DNA of 30,567 bases from Euplotes cf. woodruffi 2 WChen-2021 (lineage: Eukaryota > Ciliophora > Spirotrichea > Euplotida > Euplotidae): the NCBI GenBank assembly GCA_021441665.1, contig JAGYYN010021902.1, positions 1-30,567 of the forward strand, read 5' to 3'. A program made the translations under genes and the position numbers. Shown here in pieces: positions 19,701 through 29,963 of the stretch; within the stretch, counting starts at the first letter, position 1; each line of letters begins with the position of its first letter. The notes under the pieces were generated by a model. It did not search any database. It saw only the letters and a list, made by a program, of their open reading frames with translations, and was not told where the DNA came from.

Positions 19701-22125
19701 CTTGAATGATCCAACAAAAGCAAGGCTTGAAGAACTGCACCCTCAGATTAACATTCTGAAAAAGTATAATAGCTTGATTGAAACAAAACTGAATTACCTC
19801 GATGAAATCGAAAATGAAATAATTGAGAGAAGAAAGAGATGGCATGATTTTATCACAGAAACTGAGATTAAAGAAAAGCTACTCAACGAGCTGCAGCTAC
19901 TTATCCCCCAGTGCAGGGAGAAATTCGATAGAATGGTCAGATCTAAGAACTACTGTAGCGATCTTGTGACTGGGTTTCTCACTGTGAATTCGAAAATCCA
20001 AGAAAACCATTACTACGAAACTGAAAAGGCCCCTTGAGCAAATCGAGATAAACTGAAGCTGCAAATTTCAGATTACGAGTCTAAAGCTGAAAAATACAAT
20101 CCAAAAGTTAAAAAGTTTGAAAGTTACGATGCAAATAAGCTTCGAGAGACAGCCTGTGATGAAATTGAGCTGCTGATTTCTGATGCGAATAACCTCATAA
20201 AGCTGCTTGACTCCGACAATTTCAATCTCGATTCAATTGCTGAGTATTTAAACCACGAAAGAACAGAGTTCAAAGACGGAGATATTTATAAAAACAGAGA
20301 CAAATTAGCAAGGGAAATCACTAGTGCAAATAACAGTCTTGACTCTCTGAAGAATAAACTAAGCTCGCTGAAGTCCAAGCTAGAGAGTTCTGAAATAAAC
20401 AATAACAATATCATCAAGAATTACAAAAAGTGCCAGAACAATATAAGGACTGTTGAGGAAACAGTTCAAAGAAGCTCAGATCTATTTAACGAAGTTCTCG
20501 CTGAAATTGATAAAGAGCCTATGGGGAAGGCCAAGCTCACCACGATGGCAGGGATCATCGAGAAAATAGGCAAAGTTATATACGAGCTTTCCAATATCGA
20601 TAATAAGTTTGAAGAAATAAAGCAGCTGATCGACGCGATTAACTCAGACTTCAATTTAGAGAATTACTTCAAAAAGCTAAAAGACGCAAATAATATGAAT
20701 AAGTCTTTGCTTGAAAAACTTAATAGCCTCGGAGACAAGCTCGATAAGCTAATTGAGATCTCCAAATTGTTCAAAGACTACACCAGTGATGATGAAGAGG
20801 AAAAATTCATCAATTCCTTTCAAGGCGAACTTTGGGACGTAAAAAAGAAAGAAATTGCGGCAAAAGAGAAATGCAAAAATATTGATGGCAAGATCACAAA
20901 TTTTGTCAATATTCTTCAAACGTCTCCTTTAAAAATTGATGATAGCAAGATCAGTAGTCTCAATTCAGAGATTGAGGATTTAAACAAAGAAATCAATCAG
21001 ATCAATGCGATTGTGGATAGAAAAGCAAAGAAGTTATGCAACATTGATCTTTACAGTAAATTCAAACGACGAGAAAATGAGCATAAAAACTTGTTAAATG
21101 TAATCAAAAACATCGATAAAGACCTCAACAAAATCAAATTCGATTGTGAAGACGACATCATCAACGACGAAAATGAAGAAAATAAGCGGGTTTACTCAGA
21201 AATTTGTACTGAGATAGTTCCGCTGCAGGAAAAGGTCGATCTTTACATTGACAAAATGGATGAAATTAAAAAAGAAATAGACATCGGTTTGCAAAACGCT
21301 AAAAAGCCTGGTCTGAACATCGATGAAGTAATCGATTTGCTCATCAAAAACATCGAGATCAAAAAGAAACTGCGAGGACTGTGACTGAACATTGAAAAGG
21401 TGATTAACAGTATCGACCAGCTGAAAAGTAAATACCCAGAAAAGGTCTCGGAGGTTTACGAGTCTGAAGAAGTCGAAGAAGTTAAAGAAGTCAAAGAAGC
21501 CGAGCAAAAACCTCCTGAACTCAAGAAGAAGTACAAACCAGTTAAAGGCGACCCCGTCGATGAAATGCTCGGCAACTGGATCAACAGCAACGAATGCCTT
21601 ATTGAGATCCAAAGACTTGGAGGTGGATTTTATATGTTCGGGGACAAGAAAATTTACGCTAAAATCGTAAATGGAAAACTTATCATCCGTGTCGGCGGCG
21701 GATTCATGAACATCGACGAGTTTATGAAGTTCTACGGCATGAACGAGCTGACCAAGCAACAGAGGCTGTATGAACTAGAGTACGAGTCAGTCAACTGAGA
21801 TGACTTTATATCTGTTGGTGAAGATATGATCCAAGACTCTGAGAAAGGAAATGTTATCGGTATCCATCAGGCTAAAAAGCAATTGAGAGAGTATGTTGAT
21901 GATAAAATTAACAAGAAAACACCAAAACGAAGCAATACAAAGCCGAAAAAGAAAATGCATAACTCCGAAAGCCTCAAAGGATTAAATGATGATAAAAATT
22001 ATCTTGTTGATAAGAAAAAGTTCAAGCAAGATGAAGTAGATAAAATATTTCCAAAAATGAAGACTTTAATGGACGGAAACAAAAATCATTCGAAATCAAT
22101 CAAACCTAAAAAGAAGCCTAATTAA
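16790..22125 (+). CDS. Giant coiled-coil protein with C-terminal GAS2-related (GAR) microtubule-binding domain
   Basis: About 1,709 residues. Introns 16818-16943, 17063-17091 (only 29 nt, perfect GTAAGT donor) and 19629-19678 plus one +1 shift at AAG-UAA give a frame consistent from start to stop. The N-terminus (about 1-100) is Ser/Gly/Lys-rich. Most of the length is charged alpha-helical coiled coil, like the rods of plakins or spectrins (for example LRKLETGVESSMKTSYSALK). At about 1521-1585 is a GAR/GAS2 domain: DEMLGNWINSNE, LGGGFYMFGDKKIYAKI, LIIRVGGGFMNIDEFMKFYG, with the hallmark VRVGGGW-like strand. The basic Lys-rich tail follows the GAR domain, as in spectraplakins. I see no calponin-homology actin-binding domain and no EF-hands. 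GAR domains bind microtubules, so a cortical or ciliary microtubule linker is likely. Five UGA codons read Cys. Confidence 0.88.
17641..17646 (+). other. Programmed +1 frameshift site AAG-UAA
   Basis: The zero frame ends NTIPTLK-stop after residue 233. The +1 frame continues NIVDLLNERALFESKDLD and stays open, with UGA as Cys, for about 660 codons to the next intron. It differs from the usual AAA in having AAG, also a lysine codon. Confidence 0.78.
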
Positions 22126-22365
22126 AAAAATATAGGCTGATTGATATAGGTTTTTTCTATAAATTTCAATTGACTAAGTTCACAATATTTTATATTTTTA
22201 GCCGATTATCGAAAAGAGATTATAAAGCACAGCTTTAACAACGAATAGTATTAATTTAATACAATTCAATCAGTAAAAGCAGCTGTATTATTATCTTCTG
22301 CTAAGAATCATAGAATTCAGGATGTATAAATTTATTATTCAAATATAAATAATAGATAAATCAAA
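22126..22365. other. AT-rich spacer with one breakage-consensus match
   Basis: The 240 bp lie between two genes on the same strand. An exact HATTGAAAHH match is at 22162-22171 (minus strand), 37 bp after the GAR gene stop. Confidence 0.35.
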
Positions 22366-24948
22366 ATGTCAGTTGCCAGACAGTACAAACTGAGAGAGTA
22401 TGGAGTCAACCCAATCATCCCAGAAAATACAAAGAGCTTTGTAACGACTGACTTCGATACTGGAAGGGGAAAGTCAATGAACAGAACCTCAGATTTTGGG
22501 TAGGAACATAAATATCATAAGTTGATAAAATATTACAACACAAATGCAGTAATTGCAATCAATTCAGCTGCTTATACTAAATAAATCAGTTTTGCTTGAT
22601 AACCAAAGTGCAGAAATACCTTTTAAAATCATAACTGCTAATTAGAAAATAATTTATTAAAAGACTATGATTACTTTTTAAATCGGTTAAATCTCTTTTT
22701 GCTTGGAAAGATCCAGCTGAGTAAATTCCGCAATAACAAAATGCATAGATTTCTTTGCGAGTCAAATACAAAAATTGTAAGATTCACAAACACATTCAAG
22801 TCCTCAGTGATTCCAGGTCAAGAAAGAGAGTTATCGAATACCCCGTTGCCAAGAACAAATAAATTAACTACCCAAATTCAAGATAAAAATTCAAATCCTC
22901 AGGAATTCGCTGCAAGAGGAGAAAATTCATCCGATTTAAACGGAGCTAAAAAATTTACAAAATGCAGGTCGTTTGTCGATTTGATGAACGAAGGAGGAGA
23001 GAGGAATAGAGTGACTCCAACTTACACTTCGTCAGTCTTCCCAATTCAGTCGTTTACTCCAACAATCAAAGACATCAGGTCCAATTCAAATATAATTCAC
23101 AGAGAAGGCAACGAAGCCTCGCATGAAAATAGAGAAGCAAAGTGGGCAGTCAGCAAAGACGATGTTATCCTCGAAAAGGCAGGCAAAGATAAGAACAAGG
23201 TCGAGTTTTACAAAAAGTATATGGGGATCAACGATACTCCGTTCCAACGACTTTTTAAAGAACTCCACGGAGGTAAAGGCCAAGCTCCTGTCATCACTAA
23301 TGTAAAGAAGCAAACTGACACCATCGGTCTCAACTACCAGACCACCAACAGGCAGGGGGTTTATGAAGATCTCGATGCGAAAGGAAGACGAGCTAAAGAA
23401 TTCGATTCCTGAATCTGGGCTGAAAACAAAGGCAACTACAAGTCATTCCAAGGCGAGGATTTAGCTTCAAGCAAGCGTAATAAATTACCATCAACAGTGT
23501 CTTGGCTCAACAAGCACACAGAGGTTGTAAATAACACTGATAGGAGTATAAACCCGACGAATTCAACTAAAGATCAGCTATCAAGCCAAGCGCTTCCAAT
23601 GGGTGACTATTCCTCAGTCGTTAGCAATCCAAATGCCAACAAGGACCACGATCATGAAATGGAACAGAGAAGAGAGCAAGAGTACAAGATGAAAAATGCA
23701 GGATTCAAAAAGCAAGACCGTTCTGGAAACCTACAAAAGTAAGACAGAATCATCTAACCGAACTTACTTGTGTTTTATAGCGAAAAGAAAGCAAATATTT
23801 TAGAACTTTACAACCGTAACGAACTTATTCCTGATGTCAACACTCGGCAGAGTGAAAGTGCAGCCGAAAGATCAGACATTGATAGCAACTTAAGAACTGA
23901 TATTTCAAATATGAGTTCTGTGAGACATTTTGATAGGAAGAGTACCCTCAATATCAGCGGACTTAGAAAACAAGAGTTTATGACGTCTCAGCTAGATCTA
24001 AATAATCATTATGAAAGCCACATAAATAAGAAACTTAATGAGCACGTCAATCCTGCTTACGAAGGCAGCGAGTATCTTCCGAGTGATACACTGAATCACA
24101 AGGAGAAATAAACAATTATTCCTTGAAGGACAGGACAACAGGATGATGTTTAGTGATACATATACAAAAGATTTATCAAAGACATTCCGAGGAGGAGAAA
24201 ATCAGTCTGAAGTTAACGTGCACACTCTTGAATTATCGTCAGTGCCATCCAACGTTACTGTTGACGATCTCAAAAGAGCGTTAAAAGTCGGTCATTTAGT
24301 ATCACTCGAGCTGGACACCGACAACCTCAAAAACATTAACACCGGGAAAGGTAAAATCGTATTCAGAACAAATACAACCGATGATAAAGAAGCAGTTATG
24401 GACAAACTTTGCGAAATTGGAATCGACTCAAAGGACTACGTCCGCAGCAATAAGCAAAAGGCACCTAGAGTCGCTACTTCTTCCATCGGATGGATCGACT
24501 CTAAAAATGAAATCGATTTGTTGAAGGCAAAAACGCACGAAAGAGAGACAGAAGACGTTGCTGCAAGCATCTTTGATCAAAAGTCAGCAAAGAAACAATC
24601 ACAGGGAAGGTCGGCGAGAATTTATATTTAAAACCTGCGAATTACCTCAAAAGCGCTAAAAATGATACGCACGAGAAAAGAATTAATTTCTACGAAAGCA
24701 ATAGCGATTTATTCGGAAATACAAATGGCGAGTTCGCCAGATTGCACACTGAAAGAGTAGGAAGAGAGAAGAACGACCTGCATAAGTCGACTAAAGATAA
24801 TAGAGCCCAACATATGATGGCCAACGGTAAGATATGCTAATTTAATGCTTTAGACTGGGTCAAGATGCAAAAGAAAATCGATATGTTTGCCACGAATAGA
24901 GCGACTCAACCGAAAACAACAAGATACGGAAAGACATTTAATTTTTAG
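22366..24948 (+). CDS. Unknown protein with RRM-like segment; one +1 and one +2 frameshift
   Basis: About 753 residues. Exon 1 (MSVARQYKLREYGVNPIIP) splices at 22500. The acceptor is least certain; GCATAG at 22748 fits the phase. Other introns are 23739-23780 and 24827-24853 (27 nt). After residue 484 an AAA-UAA (24106-24111) needs +1; after residue 657 ATT-UAAAA needs +2. The body is polar and Ser/Asn/Lys-rich, with a folded-looking patch (KNKVEFYKKYMGINDTPFQ). At about 518-590 the pattern HTLELSSVPSNVTVDDLKRA, SLELDTD, GKGKIVFRTNTTDDKEAVMD resembles an RNA-recognition motif, although the RNP aromatic residues are weak. The C-terminus ends TRYGKTFNF. Abundance of Arg/Lys and conserved-looking ends suggest a ciliate structural or RNA-binding protein; I do not recognise it. 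Confidence 0.72.
24106..24111 (+). other. Programmed +1 frameshift site AAA-UAA
   Basis: The zero frame ends LNHKEK-stop. The +1 frame reads KQLFLEGQDNRMMFSDTYTK and leads into the RRM-like segment. Confidence 0.78.
24626..24633 (+). other. Programmed +2 frameshift site AUU-UAAAA
   Basis: The zero frame ends SARIYI-stop at 24629-24631. The frame two bases on resumes at AAA 24631-24633 and reads KPANYLKSAKNDTHEKRINF up to a well-formed 27-nt intron. The +1 frame closes after nine codons. Confidence 0.72.
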
Positions 24949-25436
24949 AGTCAAGGTTCAACAATATATAAAATTAATCAACCAAACAGTATTGAAACTT
25001 GTGTAAGTTTATTTTAGTTAATAGGGTTATTAATTTTAATAAGTAAATTGCATCATTTGTTTTGAGTTAAATCTTCATCTTTAGAGCAGTTTCAAAATAA
25101 CCTGCAAGATTAAAAATCTTGATCGATTCTATCGTTATTTATTGATTCACAGGTTGATGAATTCGAAACTTCTGCATCTGATAGAAAATTAATTTGATTA
25201 AACTGTTTTCAACTAGATTTTGTATTCAATAGTAAATTTGGTTTCTTTTTGAGCTATAGTTGATCATGAGAATCGGAATTCAATAGTGAATACAAAAAAT
25301 TAGATATTGGTATTGAAATTTAACTAATCATGAAACAAATCATCACATTTGCATAACTTCTGATATCACCACTTTACAATCATAAAAAAGTGATATTTGA
25401 TCATTTACCAAGATTATATTTATAACAAAAAATTTA
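24949..25436. other. AT-rich spacer between convergent genes
   Basis: No coding frame is supported. The spacer contains two exact breakage-consensus matches on the plus strand (24990-24999 and 25311-25320), a small perfect hairpin CAAGATT/AATCTTG at 25105-25121, and two copies of ATTCAATAGT. Confidence 0.4.
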
Positions 25437-26441
25437 TTAAGAAACTTTCAAATTAATTTTGAATGTTTCTTCGAAAGAGTTTAAAAAGGAGTAAATTTTT
25501 ACCTTATTTTCAACCGAATTTCGCTTGGATCTTTTCTGAATAATTCAGACTGAAGGTGATTGTACCAGATACAATTCTTTAATAGCTTCAATTCATATGG
25601 CTTCGTATTCACTAGCATAACTAATAACTAATTTCTGAGCAGATTTGAAATTATCGACCAAGTACTTAATTCATTCAAACACGTTGTACTTATTGTTCTT
25701 TTTAATGCTTTCGCAGTCGAACTCAATAACCTCAAAGTTGAGAAGGCTGTTCGGTTGCACTTTGGACTTCCGTAATAAATCGACTAAAGGAAGATTTGCC
25801 GATAATTTGTAAAACTCAACATTCAAATTTAGCAGTATCGACTTGTATAAAGATACATTCGGAAACACCAACTCATTATACCTCAGCACGAGATCTAGTG
25901 GCAGTGAGCTCTGCTCCAGACCGGCTGAGTTCATCATCCGAATGCCTTCCTGCGTCCTAAATCATTCCTGGTGAATATTGACTTTGATCTTGGACAAATC
26001 GATCGCTTGGCGGTTTTGGAGCATCGACACGAAAGTCTTCGAATTTTCAGAAGTAATGTTCCACTCGTTCTCAGCAATCACTAATCAACTTTGATTCGGC
26101 AAGGTCTTCATCACCGACTTGAGGTAGTTGAAGTCGTCAGGAATTGAAGTGGTGACGACAAGTTCGAACATCCGCGCGAGTACAAGATTATCATCTTCGC
26201 TGTCGTCAGTTTCGAACCATTGGCTATTAACATTTCTGTTCGCAAACTGATAAAATGACTTAACCTGTACTTTCTGCCGATTCGTAGCCAAGATGATGTC
26301 GATGAATATATCTTTATGCGTATTTAGCAAAGACCGAGATTTGGTTGATAGTTTTAGCAATAAAATCAATCACAAATGCGTGTAGTCAAAGTACGGAAGG
26401 ATCTTGCTTAAAAGAGGTAGGTTTAACAAGCAACCTTGCAT
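25437..26441 (-). CDS. Unknown protein with F-box-like N-terminus
   Basis: A single frame of 334 residues with five internal UGA codons read as Cys, no intron and no frameshift. The start chosen (ATG at 26439-26441) opens MQGCLLNLPLLSKILPYFDY. This leucine-rich beginning resembles an F-box (LP..ILPYFDY..L), but the match is weak. The remainder alternates short hydrophobic strands and helices (LVLARMFELVVTTSIPDDF, VIAENEWNITSE, KYLVDNFKSAQKLVISYASE), as in repeat proteins of the leucine-rich type, without a clear repeat I can count. The frame is open a little upstream behind a TATAG, so an earlier exon cannot be excluded. Its start faces the gene at 26791. Confidence 0.62.
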
Positions 26442-26790
26442 ATTTGGCTTCTTTGGTTCTCTATAATACAAAATGTCAGCAAGTGCGGATATGCTGTGTT
26501 AAAATACACAAATTGGGGTCAACTTGTGAAGTGGTATCAATTTAATCGTGGATTATTACTTTTTCAGTAGTTTTTCACTATCCATTTATTATTAATATTA
26601 CAATAAAATGAGTGAAACTTATTCTGGGTTGTTCGTAGTTTGCTATATTTTTAAATCGAGTATTCGTCGTTTAATATTATAATTTTAAGCTGGGTATGTG
26701 ATTTTTTTAAATAATTGATAATAAACTTAATATAATCTGTACTCCACCTATATTATTGAAACTTAGTTCAATATAAATATAATCATAATA
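26442..26790. promoter_or_regulatory. Shared upstream region of two divergent genes with paired breakage motifs
   Basis: The 349 AT-rich bp lie between two start codons. At 26754-26773 two ATTGAA-type motifs face each other (TATTGAAACT then TAGTTCAATA), 17 bp before the ATG at 26791. Promoters for both genes must lie in this region. Confidence 0.45.
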
Positions 26791-28471
26791 ATGAATGGAA
26801 GAATAAAAAAGACACGAGGTGGTATGTCCGTTGAATACCCCAAACTCGCTTCATTCGATCGACTCGAGCTGCTTGAAAAGGAGAACAAAGAACTCCAATA
26901 TGAAATCAATGACATGCGGGCCTCTCTTGCGATCAACAAAAATGCAATGGTGGAGGTGCTGACCGCTAGCTCAAAAGATAAACAGATAAATGCATTAGTT
27001 TTCACTATCAACAGCTTGGTCAAGGAGAATATGAGTTTGCAAAAGGAAGTTCAGAGAGCTCAGGACGAGTACAAATAATTCTATCCGCAATTCCTACTCC
27101 GAGTCGTTTAACGAAGCGAATGGAAGCAAGTTTGAAGACAGCAAATACGATGTCGACGAGATAAAGGATATTGGCAACAACATTAAAATCAACATTTCGA
27201 ATAACCATTCTTCTGAATTCCACCAGCACCTTAAATCTGACGACTCACAAAGACTAAACGAAGTGGATGACGATGAGGACAAGTGTCCGTGCTGAGGAAC
27301 CAAAAATGGCGCTGCGAAAAAGATCAATGCTCAGGAGGACTCAACTTCACACAATAGTAACAAACTTAATTTTTATTTCTAAAATAATCAACTTAGACTG
27401 CATTTCGGAGGAAAATCAAGACGATTGAGAAAATGAAGAACAAAATTCTGTAATTATACATGATGTATCAGAACAGAAGATAATCATAATGTCGAATAAA
27501 GAAATCCAAGGTGATTCTAAGATTTTATTCGCTTGATTCATTGCTAATTTTCCTATTTTTAACTAATTTAAGTAAATTTTGAATAGTGGTCCCTGAATCG
27601 CCAAAAGAAGTTCGGTACTCGCAGCAGTACGTTGATGAGCTGATCAACAACAGCAGTTTGCTAAAAGAAATTATTACTGAAAAAGACGAAGAGATCGAAA
27701 TGCTCAGCAAGAGATTTGATAAATGATTAAATGATCTTGTGAAAGAACAAGACAAAAATAGAGAATATTCAGCTCAATTTAACAAATCAAAAAATCTCAT
27801 TCAGAAATGCCTTGATGTATTTGATGAGCTCAAAGCGGATTATTCGCTGCCAGACGATATCACAGAATCTATTGATCGTATTCAAGATGTTTATTTTGAT
27901 TTATTTATCGAGTCTAACGATCCTTCTCACAAAAGCGTGAATAAAGATCTTAATGCCGATGAACCGCTAAACACAGGGACGGTTTCAAGCGAAATTTTAG
28001 AAAGCTATGACGAATACCTTCCTGTGAAGGACAACGAGCTTGAAATCAGTCACATGTAGGCTTAGAACATGGCCCTATGGGGTTTTAAATTTTACATTAA
28101 ACAAAGTTTTTAAATTATTTTACCGCGCCATTAATGTTAATTTAAATAGAAAGCACAAAGACAAAATTCCAGTTTTGAATCTAGCAAAAGTTCAGATGCT
28201 TACTGACTCTGAAGAAGAGGAAGAAGATGACCTTGAGGAGTATAAAGGCCCTCCTGAAAGCGTATCAGACGATGATGATGAAAACCTTGTGTGTATCCTC
28301 CGTAAGTGAACGTTTATTATCACAATCTTGTCTTTTTCATAACCCAAGCTTTAATATTTCAATCGCCAATGTCATTTTATAGGAAACGACTCAGATGAGG
28401 ATAAAGAAAAAGTAGAGCTTTCGAATGAAGACCAAAACCATTCCGACCCAAACTCTATTAATGAAGAGTAG
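26791..28471 (+). CDS. Coiled-coil, acidic-tailed protein with four introns and a +1 frameshift
   Basis: About 462 residues. Introns 27357-27396, 27511-27586, 28056-28149 and 28302-28382 are all GT-AG with matching phases. The N-terminal 95 residues form a coiled coil (RLELLEKENKELQYEINDM). They end at AAA-UAA (27073-27078), and the +1 frame continues NSIRNSYSESFNEANGSK. A small Cys patch KCPCCGTKNG (one Cys from UGA) could bind metal but is too short to call a finger. A second coiled coil (KEIITEKDEEIEMLSKRFDK) and a Glu/Asp-rich C-terminus follow. The general build suggests a basal-body or cytoskeletal scaffold; no family recognised. Stop GAG-UAG. Confidence 0.75.
27073..27078 (+). other. 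Programmed +1 frameshift site AAA-UAA
   Basis: The zero frame ends QRAQDEYK-stop. The +1 frame stays open for 93 codons up to a correctly phased intron. Confidence 0.78.
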
Positions 28472-28936
28472 GAGAAATGGAGAGACAAAAGCATGAAATT
28501 TATTAACTTGGTAATAGCAACACAGATAATCATTTATCTTCTTGCTTAATTTTTACACTCTCAATTGCTTTATTTTGACGTTAAATAAAAATAAACTAAT
28601 TTGAAATATGATTTTTATTTACGTATGACTACAGAAAAGGAAAAGTGATTTGTAACTTAATTATTATTTATCAAGATGAATTGTACCAAAAAATTTACAC
28701 AATGATCTAATGTGCTGCTGTGATTTACTATAATATTATAAAATTATTATGTAATTTCGATCAAATTATTTTATAGCAATAATTAGATTTTGTAATATAC
28801 TTTTCAATGTGCTACTACACTCTAATACTTTTTAAATAAATGAATATATCAAAAGTAGTATTGAAATTAATATTGAATAATTGGATATAAAAAATTAATC
28901 AGTTCTGGAATTCTTTAATAAAGTTTTCTTGACTAA
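28472..28936. other. AT-rich spacer between convergent genes
   Basis: No coding frame is supported. One exact breakage-consensus match is at 28859-28868 (plus strand), with a second ATTGAA core ten bases later. Confidence 0.4.
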
Positions 28937-29566
28937 TTAAAGCTTAAACTTCAGATAGTCTCCGAGAACTCCAAATCAAAAGTTGAATACACATCTGGAT
29001 AGTATTAAAGTTGTGAGTACTCCGGCATTAAATGTCATTATCAGTAGCATGAGTCCATATCCAAGTACTTGCTTGACTAAATTTAGGCCGACCATGATTG
29101 CTTTACTCGATATATTTCCTGCCTTTTCGCAATTCATCCTAACATGTCTGACATATTCCGATTCATACAGCAAAAATAAAAGTTTTTTCAAAACATTGAA
29201 CTTTATTTAAAATATCTAACCGACTGTCAATTCATGCTTAGGATATAAAATATTTTAATATAAATACAATTGATTTTTTACTTTTACATTTTCTGAGTTT
29301 TGATTACTTAAAGTAAAATTATTTTGACTAATAATACCATAACAAGATGCATATTCTATAAATAAAATGACTTTGGATATACAGTAATAATGAAGAAAAA
29401 ACGCAGCCATTTCATATACAAGGCAGGTAGCAATAACGCCAAAAATAAGTCCTACGTATTGTCCGTCAGTCTTTGCGCACCACTTTTCGAACATAAAGCA
29501 GCCTCCATTTCCAGCCCAGAGGGACATTTGCATATCGGGAATGCTGACATCGTCCAAGTTGCCCAT
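28937..29566 (-). CDS. CTR-family copper transporter
   Basis: About 180 residues in two exons (29288-29566 and 28937-29200). The 87-nt intron has donor GTAAAA and acceptor AATAAAG; the acceptor is weak but the phase fits. TM1 is GLIFGVIATCLVYEMAAFF. A long cytoplasmic loop follows. TM2 is GYGLMLLIMTFNAG with the Met-x3-Met and TFN signature of high-affinity copper transporters. TM3 follows (VLTTLILSRCVFNFCFGVLG), with one Cys from UGA. The N-terminus carries few Met residues (MQMS) and a Cys/Trp patch. CTR proteins trimerise and pass Cu(I) across the plasma or vacuole membrane. The canonical GxxxG of TM3 is not clearly kept. The first true ATG is at 29564-29566. Divergent from the small-TIM-like gene, with only 58 bp between starts. 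Confidence 0.8.
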
Positions 29567-29624
29567 TTTCAATATTTTATATAGCTTTATAATATTATAA
29601 TTATAATATTACAAATACAATATA
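29567..29624. promoter_or_regulatory. Very short bidirectional promoter with 22-bp perfect palindrome
   Basis: Only 58 bp separate two start codons. The palindrome at 29590-29611 (A/T only) sits in the middle. A breakage-consensus match overlaps the left edge (29565-29574, minus strand). Confidence 0.5.
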
Positions 29625-29963
29625 ATGGAAGTATCAGAAGAAGAATTTCTCAGAGAAAAAGCAGACATCGAACATGCATACAGATCACTCAAAACCGGCC
29701 AAGCTTTTAGACTCACAATGGTCGCTTGCCTCTCGAAGTGCGGAGTTGAGTTAAGATATCCGTTCCACAAAAACCCAAATAGTCTGAAAATGTCAACCCA
29801 TGTGTGCTTCGGAGATTGCATGAACATTAACTTCGAGAAATCGCCGAGACTTAGTGATCTGGGTGAAGTGCCGGCTGGCAGCATCCCGAAGAAATTCATC
29901 TGGGGCTCATCTCTTGCACCACTTGGATACGAAAAGCCAACAGACGATGAAGATGATGAATAG
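29625..29963 (+). CDS. Small TIM-like mitochondrial chaperone (twin CX3C protein)
   Basis: A 112-residue intronless protein. Two CX3C motifs, CLSKC at about 35-39 and CFGDC at about 61-65, are separated by 21 residues and flanked by helix-like sequence. This is the signature of the Tim9/Tim10/Tim8/Tim13 family, whose hexamers escort hydrophobic precursors across the intermembrane space. Typical spacing is 11-17 residues, so this one is longer, with a PFHKNPNSLK insertion. The C-terminus adds about 45 residues ending in an acidic DDEDDE. Alternatives are another CX3C or CHCH-like intermembrane-space protein. The start has no upstream ATG in the short 5' region. Confidence 0.6.
   Translation: MEVSEEEFLREKADIEHAYRSLKTGQAFRLTMVACLSKCGVELRYPFHKNPNSLKMSTHVCFGDCMNINFEKSPRLSDLGEVPAGSIPKKFIWGSSLAPLGYEKPTDDEDDE

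Noticed and set aside
28079-28086. GGGGTTTT, the Euplotes telomere repeat unit
   Set aside because: A single copy, internal to a well-phased intron (28056-28149). Not evidence of a telomere.
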